NCBI GenBank assembly: GCA_030549175.1
Contig: JAUKUA010000004.1
Coordinates: 2,666,001-2,730,000 of the forward strand
Length of the DNA: 64,000 nt
Direction: 5' to 3'
From: Lasiosphaeris hirsuta
Lineage: Eukaryota; Ascomycota; Sordariomycetes; Sordariales; Lasiosphaeriaceae
Within the stretch, counting starts at the first letter, position 1, and each line of letters opens with the position of its first letter. The notes beneath the pieces were generated by a model. It did no database searches, had not been told where the DNA came from, and saw only the letters and a list, made by a program, of their open reading frames with translations. Of this stretch, positions 10,305 to 22,059 are shown piece after piece. The position numbers and the translations under genes were made by a program.

Positions 10305-12160
10305 TTACTCAAGATCAGGAACCGGCCTCGGCCCAGCAACATACGCCTCATAGGCAACCATGAACCGCAACAACTTTTCATCATCGCCTGCCCTGGCCAT
10401 CAAACACAGCCTAAATGGTCGTTTGTTGTACCGCAGCTGTCCCAGTGGCACCGTGGCGATCGGGTAGCCTGTGTTATTGTTGTTAGTCACATTCCGCTCA
10501 ACGTCTTGTTATATTACTTACCGGCTGCTGCAACGTGGATACACAGAGGCGAGTCCGACGGGGCTGTAATCATGTCGACCTTCTCCTGCTCCATTACCAT
10601 GTCGACGATCTGCCTAGCTACTACCTTGAGCCCCGTCCGTAGCGCCGATATGTACTCTTCGTTTTCGTCGTTGTTGTAGAGAGCGTTGAGCAGGTCGTTT
10701 TGTTCGGTGTAAGCTAGAGTTTGGTAAGTCGTAAGTTCCTGTTGGAATCTTTTCAGGTACTCACGAGGCGGGAGACATTCGCTCTTATTTTCCTTATTGA
10801 ACTTGACAATGTCTACGAGGTTGCCGACGGGACACTAGTCAAATGCACCAAGGAATCTCGGTATGCAGATGCTGTTGAATTCCCAGACTATCGGAGCTGT
10901 CAGATCATGGCGGGCGCCACCGAAGATAGGGCGACTTACACGCAATCGGCATGATTACAGCTTCGCCGTCGACCACCAAGTCTGAAGCGGCAGCAAGCTC
11001 AATCGGGTACCTCACCAAGCATCCTCAGCCCCTGATCTTGGCAATGGCGGAGTCGTAGTCTTCTCTCTATTTTAACATCAGCTATACCCCAACTCAGTTC
11101 CCATCAAAATCTTACTATCTACTTCGCCGTTCCTTGATGCTGGCGGCAAATCCCCTCGTCAGCCTTCCACACCGCCGGATCGAGGAAGCCAACTGAGAGT
11201 CTTTCCTAAGTCCCGAGCCCCTGACGGGGATACGACTGGCCGGGTAAGATTTCCGTCAAGGCAATCACGTCGGCAGCACTCTTGGCCATGGGCCATGGGC
11301 TGTCGAAAAAGTCGGTCAGGGTATAAAGCCTAGTCACATCTTAAACGCCGGTCGTAGGCTTCAAAGTATACAACGCGGCGCGCGAGGCGGGCGTGATGAT
11401 GGAGCCGATGGTCTCAGTCCCCATGGCCAGCGGACTAAAACCAGTAGCAACAGCTACAGCGGAGCCGGTTAACGATCCTCCGGGCGCCTGGTCCGGCTGT
11501 TAGCACCCCGCCTCTCTTCGGGGCGGTAGGAATCCTCACCGAGTGCCCCAGAAGCGTCTCACCCTCCTCAATCTGGCCGACATAGGGTGACAGCGTCTAC
11601 CCGCCGGCCGCCGACCATCCCGGCATCATCATGGTCATCTTCATGCCCGCAAACTCCTGCGTGCACATCAGCTCCCGAACCCACCAGACAAAAACCGCGA
11701 CGTACCGTCATGTTGGTCTTGCCTAGGATAATCAGCCCGGTATCGATCAGCCGCTGCGCGATGGCTGAGTTCTTGGCCGCCTTTGCGCCGATCAAGGCCC
11801 GTGATCCCGCCGTCGTGCCCATGCTGAGTTCCGACGCTGTGATGAAGGCATCCTGCCGCGTGGTTAGTTTGTGAGTCTGAGGGTCGTGGCTGGGGTTCGT
11901 GGGGTTCGTGCCTTTAGCACGATCGGAATGCCGTGGAGCGGGCCCCTCACGCGGCCTTGGGTACGCTCGTCGTCGAGGGTTGCGGCGATGCCGAGGAGGA
12001 TGTCGCGCGGCGCGATGGATATGAAGGCGTTGACTTTTGGGTTGTGCGCTTCGATTTGTGAGAGATATGATGTGATGATTTGGACGCTTGTTGTTTTGTT
12101 TGCTGTGAGGAGTTGCTGCAGCTCCGCTGCGCTTGTCGTCAGGACGTTGAAGTGAGACAT
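10305..12160 (-). pseudogene. Amidase-signature family pseudogene
   Basis: Starts at the ATG at 12160 (MSHFNVLTTSAAELQQLL) and continues through GPLHGIPIVLK, the substrate-pocket lysine region of amidases. After an intron it reads DAFITASELSMGTTAGSRAL and ILGKTNMT. Further on, broken pieces include GGQTLSPYVGQIEEGETLLGHS and [15 protein letters not shown], the position of the Ser-cisSer-Lys catalytic core. [20 protein letters not shown] is followed by a TAA where Gln is expected. The C-terminal piece (YPIATVPLGQ...) ends at 10305. Stops and frameshifts separate these parts. The GGS-L-TG substitution and the Gln-to-stop change are both explained by C to T. The intron after IVLK starts with GC, not GT (GCACGA), with a good ACTAACC branch and CAG acceptor. 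The enzyme family is clear; activity is not plausible. Confidence 0.75.
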
Positions 12161-12645
12161 TTTAGAAGTTCTTGGTTTTGGAAGGAGTAGTAGTATTGAG
12201 GAAGGAGTCGTGCTCAAAATATTGTGTTGACAGCACCGAAGATGCGCGATGTCACGCACACATCAGATCTCGAGATTTAAATGTATCGGCTTCGTCAATG
12301 AAGTAGCACACGCAATATGTTAGGCTTCCATTTAGTGTTAAGCTCTGTTAACAGGCGCATACGTCAGCAAGCCCTACCCGCTTCGGCAGGTATGACAGCT
12401 CCCTTAACTCCGAAGGTCATTCCTGCTCCAGTGATCCCCATATCATCAAGGCACATATATCTAGCCAATAATGTGTTTTAGTCTAAATGCTGATAAATCA
12501 GTGGTCAAGTGAGCGGTCACTGGTCCATGCAGATCGAGGCCACGTGATTGGGGACGCCCAGGGTGCGGCTGAACGACCTTAGCTACGAGTCGCAGAGTTT
12601 TCCAACACGGCATTGCGGCCACAAGCAAGCTCAAGGTATTAGAGG
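12161..12645. other. Intergenic between amidase relic and HET gene
   Basis: No gene seen. This interval should hold the HET gene promoter. No convincing TATA box or repeat was found. Confidence 0.4.
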
Positions 12646-15136
12646 ATGCGCGCCTGGGTGAAAAAGAAGCTCGGCAGCAGCCGCGGCGATGACGCAACGC
12701 CTAGTCTCGACAAGCGAGAGCGGAAGCGGCGCATCAATGCGGAGGAGCAGCATTGGCTGCTCCTGTTGGAAAAAGGAAGGTGCGAGCAATGCTTCGATCT
12801 TGACCCTCAGCTGTGGTTTGCCCCGCATCAAGCTGGGTCTCCTCCGACGCGAAAAGTTTTCTCCTGGTCGGCCGAGAAATGCCCAGGATACTGTGAAATC
12901 GGTGTCCTGATACGCAGTTCGACACCGGATGCAGTTTCGTTCCAGAGTTGGTACGTGAAGTCAGAAGTCGCCCTGACGCGTATCGCATTATTCGCCATCG
13001 CTCACACGGCGAAACAGGCTGCGAGCAGCGAAAGCCCCCGCCACCCGACACAATTGGGTCGAAAGAGAATACTGTAGCGACCATGTCTGTGTTCTTTGTC
13101 GTCTCGGCGAATCTTGGGTGTTTCCAAATCTAAACCACACCTTGTTAGACTTACTCAGTTTTGACCCCACGACAGTCGAAGTCATTCGTCACTCCGGCGC
13201 CGCACTTGGGGCTATCGCCCGGGAGGAGATTGAAGTCAATTTTGGCAGGCTACGCTACTCTCATGCCCCGCAGTGGATGAAGACGGTTGATATCATCGTG
13301 ACCAGCCAAGGGGAATGGAGCTCCGTCAGTCTCCAGTACGCGACGAGCGTGGGTATTTCCGAGCCAATGCGACCAGGCTGCATATCGACAAAACTCCAAA
13401 GAATCTTGCTCCCTACACCAAATGCTTCCTCGGTCCCAGGTCACGGTAGACAGCTCAGTCGAAAATACGACCCCGAGCTTATCAGGCTGTGGCACCAAAC
13501 TTGCTCCGAAAGACACTCTGGACGATGCCATCCAGAAAGAGACGGTAACACGCCTTTCCCGGTCAGCTTGAAACTGGTTGATGTTCACCGCCATTGCGTC
13601 ACCGTCGTCCCGAGGGGCCACGAACCCGATTACGCTGTGTTGAGTTATGTGTGGGGACCTGGAGAGCAGCCAACACTCAGTGCCGAGAATGTTGATCTGT
13701 GGTGTTCGGAGGGCGCATTGCAACAGCATGTCGACTTACCACTGACTATTAAGGATGCGGTCCAGGTAGTCCGCGAGGCTGGCATGCAGTTCCTATGGGT
13801 CGACGCGCTCTGCATCGTACAGGACGTCGACGAGGAGAAAGCCTTGCAGATCAGCCAGATGGACCGAATCTATTCCCGAGCCATTCTGACACTCGCCGCA
13901 ACCGAAGGCGACCGTCGTACCGGCTTACCGGGGGTCAGCGCGCCGTGGTGGTATACACACCAGCCGCACGTCAACCTAGGTGGGGGAAACTTTGCTGATG
14001 CGGGCGAATTCAAGAAGTATCAACTTTCCGAATGCAAAATTGGAACGACTTCTCTCATGGAGGTTCTGGAAGACCCAGTCGCCTGGTTAAGGGACTCCGT
14101 GTGGAGACGGCGGGGATGGACGTTTCAGGAGGAGTTGTGTTCCAACAGGATCGTGTACTTCCTGAACAGCAACCTGCTCTTCAAGTGCGGCGAAGCTACC
14201 TGGCGAGCCGACGTTGCTCTAGAGAGCCTCCCCTCAGCTACCACATCGGGATTCCAGGATGACCACCGTCAACGCATCCGCGGGCTGATCGATGGGCCCG
14301 ACTCCATGAACAAGCAGGACCTCGTGGCCCTATTTCGACAGCTAGTTCACGGATATATGGTCCGAGCGCTTACCCACGAAGACGACATTGAGAAGGCATT
14401 CTTTGGCGTTGCAAATGCCCTTCAGGGGTCGATCGGTCCCGTCTACCACTGCATCCCGGAGAAGATATTCGGCGAAGTCATGGAGGGGTGTTGGTACTGG
14501 GATGTCCTAACCAAGCGAAGGCACGGGTTTCCCTCCTGGTCCTGGACTGGCTGGACTACCGCTAGTTCTGAAGTCGGCATCGCACCCGCGAGGGCCCGGA
14601 CTAATGATGCCCCACTACTAAAGTTCTTTCGCCTCGCTCGACATGACACATCGCCGAAAGCTCTGTTTGACGCCGACTTTAGCAACGGACCTGCAAACAG
14701 CTTGATGAATGAGCACTTTCGGCCCGACCTTGCAGAAATAACGCAACGTCATCAGAAGATACTTGCTGAACGCAGAGAGTTGCATTTAGACAACCCGCCG
14801 GATTACATCGCATTCTTTACTAGTTTAGCATTTCTCTGTATCAGGCCCACCTCGCACTTTTGGGACTCAAACGGGACCTTCTCGGTCCATAGACAAAGAT
14901 CTGGCAACAAGGCTCTAACAACCATTTCCCTCCCACCGGAACCATATCGACGGCAAACACAGGGTACCCATGCCTTTATTGCCACCTCCAGGAGCGACAA
15001 AGGCTTCCAGCTGATGATGGTTGAGTTCGTCGATGGAATCGCCTACAAGGTCAACGTCACTGCACCCAGCGCACCAGTCAAGGAAGATGATTGGATAGGG
15101 GTGGGTGCGGTGAAGAGTTTGGTTGTTATGGGATAA
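12646..15136 (+). CDS. HET-domain protein (heterokaryon incompatibility type)
   Basis: Two exons, 12646-12950 and 13018-15136, are joined across a 67-nt intron (GTACGT donor, CCTGAC branch, CAG acceptor) and give 807 residues. The N-terminal part has GRCEQCFDLD and CSDHVCVLCRLGES, Cys-containing lead-ins common in long HET proteins, followed by YDPELIRLWHQTC. The HET domain spans about residues 305-460. It contains YAVLSYVWG, LPLTIKDAVQVVREAG, FLWVDALCIVQD, ISQMDRIYSRAILTLAA and, later, VWRRRGWTFQEELCSNRIVYF. These are the classical HET blocks. HET domains trigger programmed cell death after nonself recognition in ascomycetes. No partner domain was recognised in the C-terminal third, which has a PSWSW-type motif (FPSWSWTGW) usual in this class. 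The gene converges with the AAA gene downstream. Start choice is the first ATG in the open exon; an upstream exon is possible. Confidence 0.88.
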
Positions 15137-15441
15137 TAGGTTCGGGATCCAAGTGAACTATCCTGTGGCCGTATAGGCACTCAACAGTCTCAATTCACCG
15201 TATAATATTCCGTGGCTTTGAAGATCCCTGCCATCTGACCATTCGGATGGAGTCCTTCCCCGACATCTTTATTCTTCCTAGCAACCCAACCTCTTGCGGA
15301 TTCCATGGTGCCTCATGGCCCACCCTTTCCAGCCCCTGGCGCGTGTGATAGTGAGGGTTGGAGCCAACACCCCCTTCTTTCGTCCATATTCCATCAAAAA
15401 CGAAAAATCGAAATGACATTCAGAAGATATCTAAAGTCTAC

Positions 15442-18400
15442 TCACTCACGATCTACCAATTCACCGGCTAGTCGCGCCCTGAGCATGTCCTTGAGATAAG
15501 AGACGAGCTCATCGGTTGAAACCGTCAGCCGATCGGACTTCTTCCCCTGTTTTCCCTCTCTCCGAAACACCTTGCCAATCACCGTATTTGCCAATGTTTC
15601 AATATCTCTTCCGTTGGACCAGTCCCGCGTCGCACCCAGCTTCCGGATCAATCTATAGACCTTTTCCTTCTCCTTCTCCCCGGGCACCTGCTTATCAGCT
15701 ATAATGATACCCATCTTGCCAATCAGCTGCCCGAGGTACTTCAGCGATTGCTTTGGGGAGAGCTCAGGGAAGATGACCTCGGTCGCGAAGCGCCCCCGCA
15801 GACCCCGGTTTGACTTCATCAGCAGGTCCATGTCGTCGCTGTAGCCCGCAAGGATGACCACTATCTTGTGGGCATACTTTTGCTTGGTCAAACCGTCCAC
15901 CAGCTCCCCAATTGCTTCCTCTTCAAACGACGACCCGGAGCGAACCCCGCGAGCCCCCGGGGAAAGCCGATATGCTTCGTCAATGAAAAGCACCTTCCCA
16001 AGCGCTTTCTCCAAGAACCCCTGGACCAATGGGGCAGTGTGGCCGACATACTGCCCGATGAGATCGGACGCAGAACACTCAATCACCTCGTCGCTGGCCA
16101 AGAATCCCATATCAAAGAAAATCTGGCCAACCTTCCTCGCTGTCGATGTTTTGCCCGTTCCCGGCGGGCCTTTGAAGACAAAGGTAAAAGGAGTACTTTG
16201 GTGAGGATCTTTCCCGTGCAGCCTCATTCCCGCCACGACCTCTTGGTATCCCTGAAACTGCTCGATGATGTTCTCAAAGCCCACAAAGTCTTGAAACAGC
16301 TCCCTGCAGTCGGCTGTGCCCCATTCTCTCTCCCAGTGAGGATCAAAATCCACAGGTTCGAGAACGACGGGTCCGGATTCATCCAGGTCCACACCAGCCG
16401 GAACTCCCAGCCCACCAGCTCCCGTGGTCTTCACAGGCAGCTGTCGGTCCTTGTGTGCAGCCCGGGCTCGGTTGACCAGGTTGTGGACGTCCCTGCCGTT
16501 TCCAAAGCCCGGACGATCCCGGGCCCTGGCGAGGACCCTCAAGGCTACATGCTTCGCCTTCTCAGTCGCTGCGATGTCATCAGTTGCAAGCTTTCCCTTG
16601 AGAATTGCCATCAACTCTGAAACTTCATAATCTCGAAACTCAAACGCATCTTCCAACGGGAATCTGCTGCGCAGTCCAGGATTGGCTCTTTCCAACAACT
16701 CGTGCATCTTCCCAGCATATCCCACCAGGATGATACACCTGTCTTGCCCAGGCTCGCTAGATGTCTTTGAAACGATTGTGTCGTGGATACCAGCCAAGCC
16801 TCGGTCGGTGTTTGTGAGATCCTGCCCCGGGACGGAACGGAGGCATAGCCCGTGTGCGTCGTCAATGATCAGAACCTTTCCCTTAGTCTCGTCCAGAATC
16901 TTGCGCGTGTTTTCTTCACTTCCCCCAAGCCACACGGAGATGAAGTCGCTTGGGTTCTTCACCACTACCTCTCGCTGGGAAACAAGTCCAATGTCAACAA
17001 CGATTTGGCCAAATAAATTGGCAACCGTCGTTTTTCCGGATCCGGGCGGCCCGAGAAAAACACGATTATGGTTGAAGTGAATTGGCTTTTTCCCTTTTAT
17101 CTCAATGTAGTAGTTCCTCTTGGCGAGGTCCATGAGCTCTTCCACGGACCTTTTGATCTTTTCCAGGCCGGCCATGGATTGCAGCTTCTGGTACGCGCTG
17201 CTCGACTGACGAATATCCGCAGGTGGGAGCCCGAGGAGGTCTTCTTTGGTCAAGAGGTAGAGGGGTCCGAGTGGACCGTCATCATCTGTCCACAGACGAC
17301 GCTCCCTTTGAAGCCGGTCAGCCTGACGGTCGCAGGCCGCAGTGAGCACATCGTCAATTTCCTTCATGTTGCGGTACGACTCTGTACCCCGACCTCGCGC
17401 TATTCTTTTCGCGAGGATGCTGGTGTACACATCAGGGTCGCCGTCTAAGCCTTCGGCGCGCATATTACGAGCTTTGAGGGCTCTTTTGACAAACTCATGG
17501 AGTTCATCTTCGGTGAAGTCGTCTAATTTGACGACGCGGTGCCGGCCAGGGAAGTTGGAATAAAAATTGCTGTAGCCGTAGTCGGCAGCCATCCTAAACG
17601 TGTTATACAAGTCTCGGATCGTTTCTCTTCCTAAAGCACGTGGCGAAATGTTAGGATTACTATGGCTCTCAATCGCTCGTGGGACGGTATACCTGTGCCA
17701 TCATTTCCTTCGACGCTAAATTGGATGGAGTCTTTGTACTCAGTCTCGCCTCGTCGATTCCTAGCATCTATAGCGGCTTTCATGGAGAGGAACTCGGTCT
17801 TCACATTTTCTCTACCAAGAAGGTGCATGAGCTTATCGAAGGGCTCGATCATTGCCCTTTCTTCCGCCTTCTGTCGAATCCACTCAAGCCGCGATGCAGA
17901 GTTGTCACTGACTTGGAGAAGGGGATCTTCAGGCTCCTTCTCTTCGGCCTTTTCTTTCGGTTCAACGTTTTCTTCAGGCTCCTCATCTTCCCTACCTCGC
18001 TCCGCCTCGTCGGAAGGCCGATCGAGATTTTCCGATGGGATTTTGTCCGATGCGGGATCATCATGCTTCAGCTCAACTGTGGGCTCCCGGTCATGAGATA
18101 TCGCATCTGCGTCCTCACGCGAACCCCTGACCTCGTCCCGCAACGGATCCTCGTGGTATCCCTCTGGTAGCTTCTCGCCCACATTTTCAGAAGGGAGCTC
18201 TCCACCCACCTTCGCCGGTATATCAATGACTGGGCTCTCTTCGGGGAACTTGAGTTCCGCAATCTGGACCTCGCTTGATTCCAATTTCTCGTCCTCGCCA
18301 TCACGCAAGGGCTTAGGCTCGGGCCATTCACCCCCAGCATCTGCGTGGTCCCTGCTGCCAAGCTCCTCGGATGTATCGGCCTCGTTTTCCTCGGGTTTCT

Positions 18401-18821
18401 CTCCGAAGAGCACCTCACGAAGCACTTCGGCTTGTTCACCTTCCTCGCCCACAGGGATCTCTGGAGACGCAGAGCGCGGGGAGGGCCCGAGAAGGAATGT
18501 TTGTGGATGAGCTGTCTCCGATACCAAGAAGGACTCAGATAGGCTGGGCGAACTTGGTTGCGCAACCACCTCCGGAGCAATATGGAGACTGCCAGGTTCA
18601 CGTTCGCTCCCCAGTGATGCATCCTGCTCCGCAGAGGCAGAATCCTCGATGAAAGTCGGTGGTTTCTCTAACCATTCGATCTGCGGTAATATGATTGAGT
18701 TCTCTTTGTGAAGATCATCCTGCGGGTGAGAGTCCGGTTGCGTGGTCAAGTTATCGGTCGTTTCTCTCACAGCGTGCTCTCCGGAAGCCACTCCGGCATT
18801 GCCCTCGTTGTTTGGCGCCAT
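15442..18821 (-). CDS. CbbX-like multi-AAA ATPase with a collapsed first AAA module
   Basis: Two exons, 18821-17693 and 17630-15442, are spliced over a 62-nt intron (GTATAC donor, CCTAACAT branch, TTTAG acceptor) and encode 1105 residues. Residues 1-320 are acidic and low complexity (many E/D/S/P). A lead-in typical of CbbX/SpoVK-type AAA modules follows (PFDKLMHLLGRENVKTEFL). AAA1 begins with a Walker A-like GNDGTGRET in which the Lys is Arg. About 25 residues later it is already at the post-sensor segment (NFPGRHRVVKLDDFTEDEL), so its Walker B and sensor 1 are missing. AAA2 has GPPGSGKT (about 570-577) and Walker B LIIDDAHG, with Asp replacing the usual Glu. AAA3 has an intact GPPGTGKT (864-871) and VLFIDEAY (923-930). 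Fungal proteins with several CbbX-type modules are known but not functionally explained. A soluble hexameric remodelling ATPase is the likely biochemical class, and AAA3 is the only module that looks fully catalytic. The neighbours are a HET gene and a membrane-protein gene. Confidence 0.88.
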
Positions 18822-19353
18822 CGACGAGGGAGATAAAAGTCGTCTGCTGGACTGACTGCTCCTTCACTCAACCACAACCCTGTTGAAGCCGCTGGGGGAA
18901 GTACTGTCAATCCGCAGCCACTACACTACGGCCTCTGTCACGCAACACATGAGTGACGCAGAGACTTCGTGGCAGACAAAACTGGGCCACCCACCTGGAA
19001 ACCCCCTCTGTTCGATGCCTGCCAATGAGCGGCAGCCTTGCTGGATGTCATTGGCAACTCGATAGACCGATCTCAGCCTCCCATCTACATGACTGGCCCG
19101 TGTCGAACCTATGATATGCATAGAACCCTAACGAGCATGGCCAGAACGACCACCAAAAGGCCTCCTATTGGTTTTGTGTAGTTTTGTGCTACGCCGGAGG
19201 TCCGCGCACTGCGGCAGCCACCTGCACTTCCTACCTCGGGTTTCTGCGAAATAACTGCAAGAAATGATAGATAAGGGCACAGTTTCTCCATCAATTACCT
19301 CCCAGAAAGACCTATCCACCGAGAGATACAGCAACGCCGGCCCAATCAGCCTA
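18822..19353. other. Intergenic, likely promoter of the CbbX-like gene
   Basis: Lies upstream of the CbbX-like gene start (18821) and just beyond the 3' end of the membrane-protein gene (19354); both genes are on the minus strand. No ORF or RNA gene was recognised. Confidence 0.4.
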
Positions 19354-22059
19354 CTACACAAAAACCACATTCTGCGCGTCGTAGATGCCCAACACTCTTT
19401 TCCACTTCAGCTCCTTGGACAGGAGCAGCTGCAGCCGCATGCACTTGCCCTTTTCCCCCGCATTGCTCCCCTCCTTGGCCAGCTTTCGCAGACGATTGAC
19501 GTCCTCGCAGACAAGATATTGGTCTGCCGCGTTTGCCTGGTGGCCCACGAGTCGCAGTCCGGTGCCCCGCCGCGCATCCAGGCACACCAGAGCCTGGCCG
19601 CGGGGTGTCACCACCTGGAGGGGCGTCAGGCCACTCATGAGCATGGTTGTGGTACTGATAGGCCGGTCAATTGCGAAGCCCTCGCCCCCCTCGGCAGAGC
19701 GCTTGCGGAAGATGGAGTTGTAGGGGCCTCGTGTCACGAGGATCCCACCCCCGCTCTCGTCATGCAGGAGCTTCGCGATAATGAGCTGGGCTCGAATTCC
19801 TGTGACAGCCTCCAATTCCGAGACAGAGCGGCAGCGGACCCTGACATGCAAGAAATCGCTCCAGGACCATTCCCTGACGAGGACGCTCTTGCAGACGAGA
19901 ATGATAAAAGCCGCCAACACCCATGTGTAGGTTGCGAGGTTGAACGGATCCACCCCTTCGATGCTGGTGCCCACTGTGAATCCGATGGTGAGACCGCCTG
20001 CCGCGAGCATGAGGGCAACGGCACCGATGCTCAGAACGTAGGTGGGGCAGGGGACGATGATCGAGCTCTCGTCGGTCACCCATTCATTTTCCATAACCCA
20101 TGTTCTGTCCTCGAATTCGCGAGCGCTCTTGGCGTCACTGCTGCTGTTCTTCGAAGGATTCGAAGAGTCGACGTTGGTGTCGGATGGTTGTATCAAGCGA
20201 TAACGCTCAAAGGTGCCGTCCTCAAAGGCAGCCTTGAGACGCAGCAAGCCTTCTTGCTGCTCGCTTCTATCTTGAAATTTGTTCGTATACACACGAAAAA
20301 ATGCGGTGAAGTTGGTTTCCTGGTAAGGGCGGGTGAGTTCATCACTTTCACAGCAGAACAGCATGATACTTCGAAAATTGTTCAGCTCAGAGACGAGACT
20401 TGGGCTGGTTGCGGCGAGCGGGACGAGGATGGTGATGATATCGTCCATGAATTCGAGCTCTATCGAGTTCAGAGCATTCTTGTGGCCTGAAGGAGGTCCG
20501 TGAATGCTGTGGTCGGTCACTTTGTAGGTCCATTCAATGAATGACTTCACTTTGGCAGTGGCTGGGGCAGTCGGCGTGGAATTTGCGCGCGGTGGACCCG
20601 GACTGGCCCCTGCCGTCTTCTCTTCGGCGAGGTGCTTGAGGTGATCCACTGTCTTATTCAGTATTCGGAATGCTGAGTCGGCAGTGTTTAGATTGTCAAG
20701 ATCGGAGGTGGCCGAGTATTCCATATTTCGGTCCTGGAAAAGCATTGTCTGCGACGCAAATATCAGCAGGGTTCCCTGATTGAGACTACGAAAGCTTGCC
20801 TTGAAACCCTGGAAGCCAGTCTCATAAACCAACCCACAAATTTCGAATGATGTTACTGGTGTGCCGGAGCGGTTGCCAGACCTGAGAGATGACACGATGG
20901 ACCTCAATGCAAAACTCATGCCGGAGCGGAACTTATTCTGGTTCACGCAGTAGGCCGCGACCTCGGCCTCATCGACAGAGGTAAGGCCGTCTCTTGTATC
21001 TGCATCGATCATTCTCAAGGCTTCCTCGCACTCCTCTTCTTCGTCGACAAGGGTCGACCTCCTCGATCCGGCATCCCTGCTGCTGTCGAGAGCGCTCTCC
21101 CCCTCCTGCGCCGCGATGCGGGCGTTGGAGCCAAGGTCAAGCAACAAGGCCTTGATTTTCACCACGCGCTTCGCAAGCACGCAGAGGACGGTAGCCTGCC
21201 AGTATTTTCCCGTGCCTGTCTGTGTAATCAACCTTGCGAGAACCGCCGAGATGTAGCTGATGAGGTCGGACAAAGCTTCCTGTTCACTTTGGTGCCTGGC
21301 GACCTGGATGGTATTTTTCGTGTCGAAATCGTCGCCGTGGTCGGCTTCGGCCGTGACGTGGGCTTGCTGGATGAGTTTTTGAAGCTTATCGCGGTTCGAG
21401 ATGCTCTTGCAGTACTGTGCATTGATGACCTCGTTGTCAAGGGTACACAGGGACATGGCGGTCAAGATCTTGTCGGCTAACCTAGACAGAGTCCTGTAGC
21501 CCCGCTCATCGCCTGACGTGAAGTATGTCCGATTCTGGAAGCGGATGGGCGAATCGGGGTATTGAACATGATGATGGAGTCGCGCAGCCTCCCTGCGCCA
21601 GAGTTCATTGCATATTTCCTCGTTTCCGGACAGGCAGTATCTCTCGAAACTGTCAAACTGAGGGTAGGCGAGGCGGCCTTCGGTTGCGGGGGCGGGGTCG
21701 GCGGCGAGGATATCCTCGATGCTGAACTTGACGGGCTCTCCCCGGAGCCTGGTAGTCTCTTCTTTGGGAATACTGGGAATCGCAGGGTGCTCGGGGTCTT
21801 TCCTAAAACCCTTCTTGAGCTGGCGGATCGGTGTCTTGAGGCCCCTGCCAATTCGCTGGCTGACCGAGGAGAGAGACGTGTGATAAGTTGTCATTGCCGG
21901 CTCGGACGAGTGCATGGGACGGCTTGGCCGCCGCGGTATTCCGTTACTGGCAAAAGTTGCATGGCGACTCGCCGGTGCAGACATGGGTGTTTCGCACACA
22001 TCTGCCTCCTCTTTTCCCATGTCGCTGGTGGTTGAGTCCCGGACATTGTCAGTGGCCAT
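19354..22059 (-). CDS. Large fungal membrane protein of unknown function
   Basis: Uninterrupted frame; I place the start at the ATG at 22059 (MATDNVRDSTTSDMGKEEAD), giving 901 residues. The frame is open further upstream to 22179, but that part looks untranslated. Residues 1-100 are Ser/Pro-rich and basic. Residues 100-600 are soluble and mostly helical, without a motif I know. Two hydrophobic helices follow at about 705-730 (YVLSIGAVALMLAAGGLTIG) and 745-765 (YTWVLAAFIILVCKSVLV). A C-terminal soluble domain of about 130 residues (RVRCRSVSELEAVTG to the end) completes the protein. I do not recognise a family with an assigned function. The gene lies between the CbbX-like gene, on the same strand, and a divergent Msp1-like AAA gene, with which it shares a 484-bp intergenic region. 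Confidence 0.8.
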   Translation of the reverse strand: MATDNVRDSTTSDMGKEEADVCETPMSAPASRHATFASNGIPRRPSRPMHSSEPAMTTYHTSLSSVSQRIGRGLKTPIRQLKKGFRKDPEHPAIPSIPKEETTRLRGEPVKFSIEDILAADPAPATEGRLAYPQFDSFERYCLSGNEEICNELWRREAARLHHHVQYPDSPIRFQNRTYFTSGDERGYRTLSRLADKILTAMSLCTLDNEVINAQYCKSISNRDKLQKLIQQAHVTAEADHGDDFDTKNTIQVARHQSEQEALSDLISYISAVLARLITQTGTGKYWQATVLCVLAKRVVKIKALLLDLGSNARIAAQEGESALDSSRDAGSRRSTLVDEEEECEEALRMIDADTRDGLTSVDEAEVAAYCVNQNKFRSGMSFALRSIVSSLRSGNRSGTPVTSFEICGLVYETGFQGFKASFRSLNQGTLLIFASQTMLFQDRNMEYSATSDLDNLNTADSAFRILNKTVDHLKHLAEEKTAGASPGPPRANSTPTAPATAKVKSFIEWTYKVTDHSIHGPPSGHKNALNSIELEFMDDIITILVPLAATSPSLVSELNNFRSIMLFCCESDELTRPYQETNFTAFFRVYTNKFQDRSEQQEGLLRLKAAFEDGTFERYRLIQPSDTNVDSSNPSKNSSSDAKSAREFEDRTWVMENEWVTDESSIIVPCPTYVLSIGAVALMLAAGGLTIGFTVGTSIEGVDPFNLATYTWVLAAFIILVCKSVLVREWSWSDFLHVRVRCRSVSELEAVTGIRAQLIIAKLLHDESGGGILVTRGPYNSIFRKRSAEGGEGFAIDRPISTTTMLMSGLTPLQVVTPRGQALVCLDARRGTGLRLVGHQANAADQYLVCEDVNRLRKLAKEGSNAGEKGKCMRLQLLLSKELKWKRVLGIYDAQNVVFV

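Noticed and set aside
15868..16620. 250-codon plus-strand frame
   Set aside because: Antisense shadow of the AAA2/AAA3 coding exon.
19264..20490. 408-codon open frame on the plus strand
   Set aside because: It lies wholly antisense to the membrane-protein gene, has no domain, and its composition mirrors the opposite strand.
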